A DNA stretch of 17,683 bases, taken from contig CALDGX010000077.1 in the NCBI GenBank assembly GCA_937941715.1, positions 1-17,683 on the forward strand, in the 5' to 3' direction. The DNA is from an uncultured Chloracidobacterium sp. (lineage in GTDB: Bacteria; Acidobacteriota; Blastocatellia; Pyrinomonadales; Pyrinomonadaceae). Within the stretch, counting starts at the first letter, position 1; each line of letters opens with the position of its first letter. Shown in pieces: positions 1 through 7,476 of this stretch. Both the position numbers and the translations under genes were made by a program. Under the pieces are notes generated by a model, which saw nothing but the letters and a program-made list of their open reading frames with translations, did no database searches and had not been told where the DNA came from.

Positions 1-1724
1 ACGCCGTGGCCCGCGCGTTCTATCTCGTCAGCTCGGGCAAGGTTCGCGACATTATGGCGTGGATCATCCGGCCGGACGGCACGACCAAATACTACGACAA
101 AAAGACGGTGCTTGATGTCATCGCCGACAATGACGATGTCTATAACGAGGGCCGTATCAAGATGATCGATGCCTCGGGTGATGTCGAGGTCGGTTACATT
201 TTCGGCTACACGGTCATCTCTGAGGACACGCCGCTCTTCTACAACGATTCGTGGCGATTTCAGAGCGGCATTCCAACACTGGTCTCGCGATACTCGCTGA
301 CACTCCCGGCCGGTTGGACGGCGTCAAGCATCACGTTTAACGCTGATGAGATCAAGCCGCGTATTTCCGGCACATCATATACATGGGAAATGCGCGACCT
401 TCAACGGATACCGCCGGAACCGATGAGCCCGTCATCGGCAAATCTATCTCCGCGAATCGTTATCAACTACGCTCCGGAAAATAAGGCTCAGACTGCCAAT
501 CGCGTCTTTGCCGACTGGACGGACGTGTCGAGATGGGCGACCGAGCTGTATGACCCGCAGGTGGTGATGGATGATAACATCGCCGGAAAAGCACGTGAGC
601 TTACAGCCAATGCCCAAACGGAATTTGAAAAGATCCGCGCCATCGGTGCATATGTTCAGAGTTTGCAGTATATCTCGATCGACATCGGCGTCGGTCACGG
701 AAATGGCTATCGACCGCGATCATCGTCACTCGTAATGAGTCGCGGTTATGGCGATTGCAAAGACAAGGCCAACCTTATGCGGGCAATGCTGCGGGCGATC
801 AAGATCGATGCTTATCCGATCGCGATCTACTCCGGCGATCCGACATTCGTCCGCGAGAAATGGGCATCGCCGCTGCAGTTTAACCACTGTATCATTGCAG
901 TGCGTGTTAGCGATTCGACCTCGGCGGCGACCATCATCGTGCACCCGAAACTCGGCCGGCTGCTGATCTTCGACGCGACGGATGAGTTTACGCCTGTCGG
1001 CGACCTGCCGGACTATTTGCAGGGGAGTTTTGCGCTGATCATCGCGGGCGACAAAGGCGGTCTGGCACAGATGCCGGTGACCCCGCCGGAAACGGATCTG
1101 CTCGAACGCCGTATCGAGGCGACCATTTCGGATATGGGCGAGGTGAAGGGAAAGATCTCGGAAAAGGCCAATGGACAGTCGTCAACGACATTCCGCCGCG
1201 AAATACGAGAGTTTTCGGCAGCCGAATACCGCAAGGTCATCGAAGGGTGGCTTTCCCGAGGTTCGTCGGGTGCCCAATTATTAGACCTTCGATCCAAGGA
1301 TCGTGCCGGCGAGGCCGCTTTTGACCTGGATATCGAATTTGCCGCACCGCGCTATGGGCAAATAATGCAGGGCCGACTGCTTGTTTTCAAACCCGTTGTC
1401 GTCGGGCGCAGAAACGATATCTACCTGACCGAGGCAAAACGCGTAAACCCTATCGAGATCGATTCATTTTCATTTAAGGAAACCGCAATCTTCAACCTGC
1501 CGCCGGGTTTCATCGTCGACGAAACCCCAGACCCGGTAAAGCTCGACACTCCGTTCGGCAGCTATTCGACAAGCTATGAAGTCAAGGCCGGAGCACTTCA
1601 CTTTTCGCGGAGCATGTCGACCAAACGGTCGCTTCTGGGTGTCGACAAATACGCCTCGGTCAAAGAGTTTTTTACTAAGATCCGCGATGCCGAACAATCT
1701 CCCGTAGTTCTGGTTCGCAAGTAG
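1..1724 (+). CDS. DUF3857 / transglutaminase-like protein, 5' truncated by window edge
   Basis: The frame is open to the left window edge. A GTG at 6 is available, but the protein there is already inside the DUF3857 beta-sandwich domain (about residues 1-160, numbering from that GTG), so a signal peptide and the first strands are probably missing. A transglutaminase-like core follows at about residues 200-340. It has a complete Cys-His-Asp triad: Cys251 in GDCKDKAN, His294 in FNHC and Asp323 in FDATDEFTP. The C-terminal 200 residues look like the beta-rich DUF3858-type tail seen in this architecture. In this family the protein is normally exported or periplasmic. The intact triad suggests a cysteine peptidase or amidase-type activity, but no substrate is known for most members. 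It ends with TAG, 26 nt before a bidirectional hairpin, and is convergent with the M16 peptidase. I am sure of the family and not of the function. Confidence 0.88.
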   Translation, partial: AVARAFYLVSSGKVRDIMAWIIRPDGTTKYYDKKTVLDVIADNDDVYNEGRIKMIDASGDVEVGYIFGYTVISEDTPLFYNDSWRFQSGIPTLVSRYSLTLPAGWTASSITFNADEIKPRISGTSYTWEMRDLQRIPPEPMSPSSANLSPRIVINYAPENKAQTANRVFADWTDVSRWATELYDPQVVMDDNIAGKARELTANAQTEFEKIRAIGAYVQSLQYISIDIGVGHGNGYRPRSSSLVMSRGYGDCKDKANLMRAMLRAIKIDAYPIAIYSGDPTFVREKWASPLQFNHCIIAVRVSDSTSAATIIVHPKLGRLLIFDATDEFTPVGDLPDYLQGSFALIIAGDKGGLAQMPVTPPETDLLERRIEATISDMGEVKGKISEKANGQSSTTFRREIREFSAAEYRKVIEGWLSRGSSGAQLLDLRSKDRAGEAAFDLDIEFAAPRYGQIMQGRLLVFKPVVVGRRNDIYLTEAKRVNPIEIDSFSFKETAIFNLPPGFIVDETPDPVKLDTPFGSYSTSYEVKAGALHFSRSMSTKRSLLGVDKYASVKEFFTKIRDAEQSPVVLVRK

Positions 1725-1750
1725 GCAGGCTACGGGCAAAGCAAAAAAAT

Positions 1751-1776
1751 GGGGCAATGCCGATCGGCGTTGCCCC
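1751..1776. terminator. bidirectional rho-independent terminator
   Basis: A GC-rich 10-bp stem (GGGGCAATGC / GCGTTGCCCC, with one G-T wobble) encloses a 6-nt loop. It is preceded by a run of seven A and followed by ACTTTTC, so it can end transcription from both directions. It lies between the convergent DUF3857 gene and M16 peptidase gene. Confidence 0.8.
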
Positions 1777-1803
1777 ACTTTTCAATTGATCGGCCCGCAG
1801 TGT

Positions 1804-4584
1804 CTATTGCCGGACCGGATTACCGTCCGTGTCGAGTATCATCAGCGGGTAGCCGAGTTCCTTCAGGCCCGGTTCGATCACCTTTCGGTCACCGACGATG
1901 ACGATCGCCATCTTTGCCGGATCAAGATAGGTCTTTGCCGCGCGTTCGACATCGGCCAGCGTGACAGCGTTGATCTTACCGATGTAGTCATTGAAATAAC
2001 TGTCAGGCAAACCATAGACGACAAGGTTGGCGAGCTGATTTGACAATCCGCCGACCGTTTCAAAACCGGCCGGATATCTCCGAATCAGGCTCTGTTTGTT
2101 ATAGTCGAGTTCCTTTGCGGTTATCGGGATCGAGCCGCGAATACCGTTGAGTTCCTTCATAAACTCGACGATCGCTTCTTTTGTAACGGCGGTTTGGATG
2201 TCGCCGCCAGCACGAAAAGGGCCGGCACCGCGTCTATATTGCCAAATGCTGTTCGCACCGTAGGTGTAACCCTTGTCCTCGCGGAGGTTCATACTGATGC
2301 GGGAAGTGATGGCACCGCCGAGGATCGAGTTCATCACCACGACCGGGAAATAGTCAGGATTCATTCGGTCGATCCCGATCTGGCCGATCGATACGACAGA
2401 CTGGGCCGAGTTCGGCCGGTCGATCAGGTAGATCGCGGTCTTGTCGAGGGGTTTGGTTGGCGGAAGAGTTTTTGCCGTGCCTTCAGACGGTTTCCAGCCT
2501 GCAAACGCACGTTCCAATTTCTCCTTGAGCTGGGCCTTGTTGATGTCGCCCACGGCTATCAAAACGCCGTTGTTCGGGCGGAATGTATTTGAGTAATATT
2601 TGACGATGTCGTCGCGGGTTATCGCTTTCAGCGACGCTTCGGTGTTATCACGTCCGTAGGGATGATCGCCGTAAAGCACCTTATTGTAAGCGACATTGGC
2701 GATCGCGTTTGGATTAGCCTTTTGTTGGCGAAGGCCGATCAATGACCGTGCCCTGAGGCTTTCGAGTTCAGTTGCAGGAAAGATCGGGTTGACCACCACG
2801 TCCGAAAATATCTCGAGGGCCTTATCAAAATTCTTGGTAAGTGTCTGCATCGAGACATTGGTCGAATCCCAACTGCCGCCGGCATTTACCGACGCACCGA
2901 TCGATTGCAGCTGATTTGCGATATCGAGTGCCGTCCGCGACTTGGTGCCGTCATCCAGCAAACTCGTTGTCAGTCCGCTGACGCCGGTTCGGTCATCGGG
3001 CTCATTAGCCGCACCCGACTTGAGAACGAGATTCATCGAGACGATCGGCAGTTCCTTCTGCTCGACCATCCAAACTTCAAGGCCGTTGGAAAGTTTCGTC
3101 TTTTCGATCGCCGGAATGGAAAGTTTGGGGTCCGGGCCGGCCTTGGGCAGCTTGGCCGCCTGTGCGTCGATCTTTGCCTGATCCTTTTTCTCTGATTTGA
3201 CCGAGGTCGGCTGGTTGGCAGCGGTGTTGCCGCGTTGGGCCTCTGTGCGTTTCGGATTATAGGTCATCACAAGCCGGTTCGGGCCGAGATAGGTGTTAGC
3301 AACTCGTTGTATATCGGCCGGGGTCACTCTTGCGTACCGGTCCAGATCCGCCTGAAAGTAGTTTGGGGTGCCGAGATATCCGGCAAAATTACTGATCTGA
3401 CCGCCTTTTCCCAAAACGGTCTGCAGGCCATAGATCGTCTGCGATTCGATTGAGTTGCGGGCACGTGCCAATTCTTCAGCGGTGGGCGGATCTTTCTTAA
3501 GCCGCTCGACCTCGCTGAGTATCTCCTTTTCGATGTCGTCCAGAGATTTGCCGGGGCGAGCCGTCGCTGAGATCTGAAAGAGGCCGGCGATCTCGTTGGT
3601 CCCGTTTGACGCACCGACCTGCTGAGCCATTTCTTTGCCGTAGATCAGATTGCTCTGCAGGCGCGAACCGCGGCCGGAGGACAGGATATTGCCGAGCATA
3701 TCGAGGGCCGCTTCGTCAGCCGAATATTGTTTGACGCCGTGCCAGACCATGTACCTTCGGGGCAGCGGAGCCAGCGGATCGTCGATCGTCGTGCGGATCT
3801 CTTTGTCCAATTTCGGCTCGGCTGCGTTTGGCCTTGTAACTTCACCACCGCGGGCGATCGTGCCGAAATATTGCTTTATCCATTTTTTGGCCTGCTTTTC
3901 GTCAAAATCGCCGGAAAGCACAAGCACGGCATTATTGGGCGTGTAATATTGCCGGAAAAACGACTTTACGTCATCCATCGACGCTGCCTGCAGATCCTCG
4001 AGCGATCCGATGGTCGTCCAGTTATACGGATGTCCCTTCGGGAACATTATTTCGCCGATCTTTTCAAAGGCCGTTCCGTAAGGCTGATTATCCACCCGCT
4101 GGCGGCGCTCGTTCTTTACGACATCACGCTGATTGTCCAATTTCTCCTGGGTCATCGCCTCAAGAAGGCCGCCCATACGGTCGGCCTCGAGGAAAAGCGC
4201 CAACTCCAGAAAGTTTGACGGAACCGTCTCATAGTAATACGTCCGGTCCTGATTGGTCGTGCCGTTGATACTGCCGCCGGCTTCCTGCAACGGAGTGAAA
4301 TAGTCGGTATCGTAGTTCTTCGAACCCTGGAACATCATGTGTTCGAACAGGTGGGCAAACCCGGTCTTGCCGGTAACCTCGTTTTTCGAACCGACGTGGT
4401 ACCAGACGTTCACCGCGACGACCGGGGTCGATCTGTCCTGATGAAAGATAACCCGCAACCCGTTGTCGAGCTTGTATTCTTTCACCTTGATCGGCGGCAG
4501 TTTTTCCGCCGATTGAGCGGTAATGTTGTTTGGCATGAGCAGCAACGTGAAAAGTAAAAAAACTAAAGCAAATCGGTAAAGCAT
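1804..4584 (-). CDS. exported tandem-domain M16 (insulinase-like) zinc metallopeptidase
   Basis: The protein is 926 aa and carries two M16 modules in one chain. Residues 1-24 are a signal peptide (MLYRFALVFLLF, then a hydrophobic run ending AQS-A), so it acts in the periplasm or outside. The N-terminal half has the inverted zinc motif HLFEH (His78, Glu81, His82) and the downstream ligand Glu159 in KNERRQ, the usual spacing of about 77. The C-terminal half (from about residue 500) has the same fold signals, for example LSNGLEVWMVE, but no HxxEH, so it is the non-catalytic partner that closes the chamber. The frame is open further upstream to a possible start at 4650. ATG 4584 is chosen because AGAGGAG lies 6 nt upstream and the signal peptide begins there. 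It is 101 nt downstream of the anti-sigma gene on the same strand. Family members degrade peptides, and the substrate here is unknown. Confidence 0.93.
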   Translation of the reverse strand: MLYRFALVFLLFTLLLMPNNITAQSAEKLPPIKVKEYKLDNGLRVIFHQDRSTPVVAVNVWYHVGSKNEVTGKTGFAHLFEHMMFQGSKNYDTDYFTPLQEAGGSINGTTNQDRTYYYETVPSNFLELALFLEADRMGGLLEAMTQEKLDNQRDVVKNERRQRVDNQPYGTAFEKIGEIMFPKGHPYNWTTIGSLEDLQAASMDDVKSFFRQYYTPNNAVLVLSGDFDEKQAKKWIKQYFGTIARGGEVTRPNAAEPKLDKEIRTTIDDPLAPLPRRYMVWHGVKQYSADEAALDMLGNILSSGRGSRLQSNLIYGKEMAQQVGASNGTNEIAGLFQISATARPGKSLDDIEKEILSEVERLKKDPPTAEELARARNSIESQTIYGLQTVLGKGGQISNFAGYLGTPNYFQADLDRYARVTPADIQRVANTYLGPNRLVMTYNPKRTEAQRGNTAANQPTSVKSEKKDQAKIDAQAAKLPKAGPDPKLSIPAIEKTKLSNGLEVWMVEQKELPIVSMNLVLKSGAANEPDDRTGVSGLTTSLLDDGTKSRTALDIANQLQSIGASVNAGGSWDSTNVSMQTLTKNFDKALEIFSDVVVNPIFPATELESLRARSLIGLRQQKANPNAIANVAYNKVLYGDHPYGRDNTEASLKAITRDDIVKYYSNTFRPNNGVLIAVGDINKAQLKEKLERAFAGWKPSEGTAKTLPPTKPLDKTAIYLIDRPNSAQSVVSIGQIGIDRMNPDYFPVVVMNSILGGAITSRISMNLREDKGYTYGANSIWQYRRGAGPFRAGGDIQTAVTKEAIVEFMKELNGIRGSIPITAKELDYNKQSLIRRYPAGFETVGGLSNQLANLVVYGLPDSYFNDYIGKINAVTLADVERAAKTYLDPAKMAIVIVGDRKVIEPGLKELGYPLMILDTDGNPVRQ

Positions 4585-4590
4585 CAAGAT

Positions 4591-4597
4591 CTCCTCT
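4591..4597 (-). promoter_or_regulatory. ribosome binding site fixing the M16 peptidase start
   Basis: On the minus strand AGAGGAG ends 6 nt before ATG 4584. It decides against the longer reading frame that would begin at 4650. Confidence 0.75.
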
Positions 4598-4637
4598 AAA
4601 AAAAGTAAAATTGCTAAAGACAAAGGGATGACCGATC

Positions 4638-4649
4638 TGCGAATTCGCA
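4638..4649. repeat. 12-bp perfect palindrome upstream of the M16 gene
   Basis: TGCGAATTCGCA is its own reverse complement. It sits in the 101-nt gap between the anti-sigma stop and the M16 start, about 55 nt before the ATG. It could be an operator for a dimeric regulator, or it could be chance. No clear sigma-70 promoter is visible around it. Confidence 0.35.
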
Positions 4650-4685
4650 AAAACAGCCATCCTCAATTGATCGGACGAAAAGGAT

Positions 4686-5546
4686 CTAGGTGTTGGTCTT
4701 CGCCGGGGCCTCGACCTTCGCGAGTGCGGCGATCTTCTCCCGCTTTGAAACCACGACGCCGCCCGGTTTTTCGATCGTGATGGCAAAGAGTTCGGGTCCG
4801 AGGGCTTTCAATTTAGCGTCGATCGGTATGACCACCTCGCCTTCCTTATCCACGTCAAACGTTCCGCCGTCGATCGGCGTAGCCTTATCCTGCGTCTTGT
4901 CGAAGATCCACAGCTGATAGGTTTCTTTCGATTTGTCGTTGACCGGTAATCCGCGAAGCCGCATATAGCCGGCCTGCTTTTCGTCGCTCCACACCACATC
5001 GCCGCCAACGTCCTTAAGGTCTTTGACGTTGCCCGCACCGAAAGAGGCCTTGACAAGCGACGCCTGAGACGCCAGTAGCTGCGAAAGTTCCTGTTCGGGC
5101 GTCAACTTAGCAGGTGTGACGGTCGGGGTCTTTGACGGGCCTGCCACTTCGGTCGGGGTAAATCTGGTGAGCCAAATATTCGCCGCCAGGGCTATACAGG
5201 CAACGCTTGCAAACGCCCAACCCAGCCAACTCCAGGAACGCTTAGGTTCAAGGGTAAAGACCTTCTGATATTCCGGTTCTTCAGCCGGTGAGCTATCCGC
5301 GGCGGTTGAGGCAAAATACTCGTCCGCGGAGGCCAATATCCGGGCATGCAGGTGTTGGGGCAGCGGTTCATCGATCTGCAGATCGACGAGGCCGACCGCG
5401 GCGGCGGCAAGATCGAACGACTCGTCCGAACTCATTCCGGCATCGGCAAGCAACGACTCAAACGCCCGCATCTCGTCGGCATCCAATCCGAAAACCGCTT
5501 TCTGCGTGTGGAGGTCGATCAATGATTCTTGAATTTCTTTATTCAT
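4686..5546 (-). CDS. RskA-like membrane anti-sigma factor
   Basis: The protein is 286 aa. The N-terminal cytoplasmic part (residues 1-104) would bind the sigma factor; it has no HxxxCxxC zinc motif and no cysteines. A single transmembrane helix follows at about 105-127. The C-terminal periplasmic domain (about 170-275) matches the RskA anti-sigma-K fold, with the pattern ...YMRLRGLP...ETYQLWIFD...PIDGGTF...ELFAITIEKPGG. Its ATG overlaps the stop of the ECF sigma gene (ATGA, 4 nt) and is preceded by GGAGGT 6 nt upstream, so the pair is translationally coupled. The role inferred is to hold the sigma factor inactive at the membrane until an envelope signal triggers proteolysis. The tail after the RskA domain is short and Ala/Lys-rich. 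Confidence in the family is high. The signal sensed is unknown. Confidence 0.88.
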   Translation of the reverse strand: MNKEIQESLIDLHTQKAVFGLDADEMRAFESLLADAGMSSDESFDLAAAAVGLVDLQIDEPLPQHLHARILASADEYFASTAADSSPAEEPEYQKVFTLEPKRSWSWLGWAFASVACIALAANIWLTRFTPTEVAGPSKTPTVTPAKLTPEQELSQLLASQASLVKASFGAGNVKDLKDVGGDVVWSDEKQAGYMRLRGLPVNDKSKETYQLWIFDKTQDKATPIDGGTFDVDKEGEVVIPIDAKLKALGPELFAITIEKPGGVVVSKREKIAALAKVEAPAKTNT

Positions 5547-6103
5547 ATCGACACCTCCTTTAAGCGATCCGACTTGCCGAGACCCAAATTCTCTCTTACC
5601 TGCATTAATCCACGCCGGGCGTGGGTTTTGACCGTGCCTATCGGCATTCCCGTGGCATCAGCTATTTCTTGATGCGACATACCCTGAATTATTGACAGCC
5701 GCAAAACTTGCTGCTGTTCCGGCCTCAGTTTCCTCATGGCTTCGGCCGCTTCGTTTGCTTCCACGCTCATCTGCATCGCCTTATCGGATCGCGTGAACGG
5801 TTCGAGAAGGACATCGTCCAATGAATCGGCCGAGATCCGTCTGGTCGAGTATCTGATTCGGTCGATAATGCGGCGGCGGGCGATCATTGCGATGAATGTC
5901 GTTTCAGACGCTTGTGATTCGTCAAAACGGCCGGCGTTCTTCCAGATATCAACAAATACTTCTTGCACAGCATCTTCGGCTTCGTCCGAATTTCTGAGCA
6001 TTTTCCTGGCGATCGACCACACCAAACCGCCGTATTTCGTCAGACAGTCCTGAACGGCAGTTCGGTCACCCGATGCGATGCGATGTAAGATTGCTTGAGT
6101 CAC
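5543..6103 (-). CDS. ECF-family RNA polymerase sigma factor (SigK-like)
   Basis: The protein is 186 aa, the usual length for an ECF sigma factor. Region 2 (about 20-88) contains DAVQEVFVDIWKN and the ARRRIIDRIR DNA-melting part. Region 4 (about 120-172) ends in a helix-turn-helix, HQEIADATGMPIGTVKTHARRG. Regions 1.1 and 3 are absent. It should direct RNA polymerase to a small stress regulon and be held by the coupled anti-sigma factor downstream. The start is GTG at 6103: an in-frame TAA lies only two codons upstream and the next Met is at residue 35, inside region 2. No Shine-Dalgarno sequence is visible before the GTG. The gene lies 135 nt after the VKOR stop, with no clear terminator between, so partial read-through is possible. 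Confidence 0.92.
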   Translation of the reverse strand: MTQAILHRIASGDRTAVQDCLTKYGGLVWSIARKMLRNSDEAEDAVQEVFVDIWKNAGRFDESQASETTFIAMIARRRIIDRIRYSTRRISADSLDDVLLEPFTRSDKAMQMSVEANEAAEAMRKLRPEQQQVLRLSIIQGMSHQEIADATGMPIGTVKTHARRGLMQVRENLGLGKSDRLKEVSI

Positions 6104-6238
6104 TAGTTATTCGCAGTAAGCGTCTTTAATACTCTAAGCTAACCTATTTACGCTTCAAATGACAAGTCGAATTGCCGGAGCATTTCGACGTACATTACTC
6201 TTTTCGATGCTGTTAAAGAAACGGATTCAGGCAGTCGG

Positions 6239-6703
6239 TTAGTTGGCTGTTCGCCGGCCGCGAAACCATGAGAAAAGGTAGATGGCGAACAGCGAAAAGC
6301 TGGTGATCGCCGATAGCAGGCAAAACTGGCAAAATGCTCCGATCACGGCGCCCTGCACGTAAACAAGCCACCCCGAGAAGATGGCCATGATCGTCGCCTG
6401 AGCACCAAAGAGCCTCCAAAGATTGGAATAACCGTAGGCGGTCAGAAGCGCAAACGAAAAGGCTGCGAAATAGGCGGCCGCACCAAATGCGGCCAATGGG
6501 ATACCCGCGATCTCGGCATAACCGCTCGTCAAGACCTGTTCGCAACCTTCAATTATGCTGCACGGAACCGGCTCAGCCGTGTAATGATGTGCGGTCAGAT
6601 AAACCGAATCAGCAATGCCGACCAAGGCCAGGATGGCCGCCGTTGCCGGCAGCCATCCGTGGGTGTTGACCTCATCGATCAATGTTGCGTCGGGTCCGCT
6701 CAC
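6239..6703 (-). CDS. vitamin K epoxide reductase (VKOR) family membrane protein
   Basis: The protein is 154 aa with four to five predicted membrane helices. It carries the four VKOR cysteines: the loop pair Cys48 and Cys54 (CSIIEGC) and the quinone-proximal CxxC, Cys125-Cys128 (FCQFC). The conserved LTSGYAEIAGIP segment follows the loop pair, with Ser60 in the conserved serine position. Spacing is close to that of the cyanobacterial enzyme, but there is no fused thioredoxin domain, because the partner is encoded separately just upstream. It should reoxidise the DsbA-like protein and pass electrons to membrane quinone, the job DsbB does in Escherichia coli. The start is GTG 6703, overlapping the stop of the DsbA-like gene by 4 nt (GTGA), so translation is coupled. 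Confidence 0.92.
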   Translation of the reverse strand: MSGPDATLIDEVNTHGWLPATAAILALVGIADSVYLTAHHYTAEPVPCSIIEGCEQVLTSGYAEIAGIPLAAFGAAAYFAAFSFALLTAYGYSNLWRLFGAQATIMAIFSGWLVYVQGAVIGAFCQFCLLSAITSFSLFAIYLFSWFRGRRTAN

Positions 6704-7461
6704 TTATTGGTGTTTTCGGCCGCAGGTTTTGCCGCCGGGGCTGACGAGGCTGCTTTTTCAAGCTCGGCGTCGATTATTCGTTTGAGGCTGTCGACTTTCA
6801 TTTCGGTGAAGGGGACCGACACGCCGTTGATGTAAACCGTGGGCGTAGAATTTACGTTCAATGCCCGGCCCCGCTGAAGGTCGGCGTCCACACGTCCTTT
6901 GGCAGCGATCCCGGCAATGTCGGACTGAAGTTTTGCCAGGTCGAGACCCAATTTTTGAGCATACTCGTTCCACAGCTGTTTGTAATTCGGGTTCGAGGTC
7001 CAGTTTTGCTGGTTGGTGAACAGCTGATTCTGCATTTCCCAGAATTTGCCCTGCATACCGGCGGCCTCAGCCGTGACGGCTGCGTCATACGCCTTGTCGT
7101 GGGCAGGGATCGACAGCGGATAATTTCGGAAAATGAACCTTATCCGGCTGCCGTACGCCGATTTGATCTCGGACATTATGGGATTGGCAGCGGCACACGA
7201 ACCACATTGGAAGTCTGCAAACTCCTCAACCGTAACAGATGCTGTCGGCGAGCCGGCCTGATTCGGAGGCTGAGCACCGAGTGGGGCATTTGCCGGTATC
7301 CCCGGCGTTTTTGCCGTATTTGACGTGCTGGTATTTGCCTTAGGCGGCGTTCCCTGCTTACCCGTAGTCACCAAATAGATACCGCCGCCAACCACCAGCA
7401 ACAAAACGATGGCAATGATCGCGATCGGCATTCCGCTCTTTTTTTGATTCTGTTTGTTCAT
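6700..7461 (-). CDS. membrane-anchored DsbA-like thiol:disulfide oxidoreductase
   Basis: The protein is 253 aa. A short basic N-terminus and one transmembrane helix (about 11-33) anchor it, followed by a low-complexity Thr/Pro/Ala linker (about 35-73) and a DsbA-type thioredoxin domain (about 75-237). The active site is Cys86-Gly-Ser-Cys89 in FADFQCGSC, and the cis-proline loop is STPTVYI (Pro207). The helical insertion typical of DsbA lies between them. The C-terminus is Ala/Pro/Lys-rich. It most resembles the thioredoxin_4 group of periplasmic oxidoreductases. It should introduce disulfides into exported proteins, with the overlapping VKOR gene product regenerating it. It begins 15 nt after the dxs stop. 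The Shine-Dalgarno signal is weak, and coupling to dxs translation is possible. Confidence 0.92.
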   Translation of the reverse strand: MNKQNQKKSGMPIAIIAIVLLLVVGGGIYLVTTGKQGTPPKANTSTSNTAKTPGIPANAPLGAQPPNQAGSPTASVTVEEFADFQCGSCAAANPIMSEIKSAYGSRIRFIFRNYPLSIPAHDKAYDAAVTAEAAGMQGKFWEMQNQLFTNQQNWTSNPNYKQLWNEYAQKLGLDLAKLQSDIAGIAAKGRVDADLQRGRALNVNSTPTVYINGVSVPFTEMKVDSLKRIIDAELEKAASSAPAAKPAAENTNK

Positions 7462-7476
7462 TGTTAATCGATCGGG

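Noticed and set aside
1782..1793. 12-mer TCAATTGATCGG repeated at 4663-4674 on either side of the M16 gene
   Set aside because: Several chance 12-mer matches are expected in a window of this size, and there is no sign of an attachment site or mobile element.
3727..4218. 163-codon open frame on + inside the M16 gene
   Set aside because: It is the complement of a conserved metallopeptidase coding region and has no recognisable domain.
4585..4650. N-terminal extension of the M16 peptidase
   Set aside because: AGAGGAG and a signal peptide both point to ATG 4584. The extension would place a second hydrophobic stretch before the signal peptide.
6104..6238. Search for a terminator or sigma-70 promoter between the VKOR and sigma genes
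   Set aside because: Only TTGTCA with a poor TTAGCT 17 nt away and weak inverted repeats were seen, not enough to call either element.
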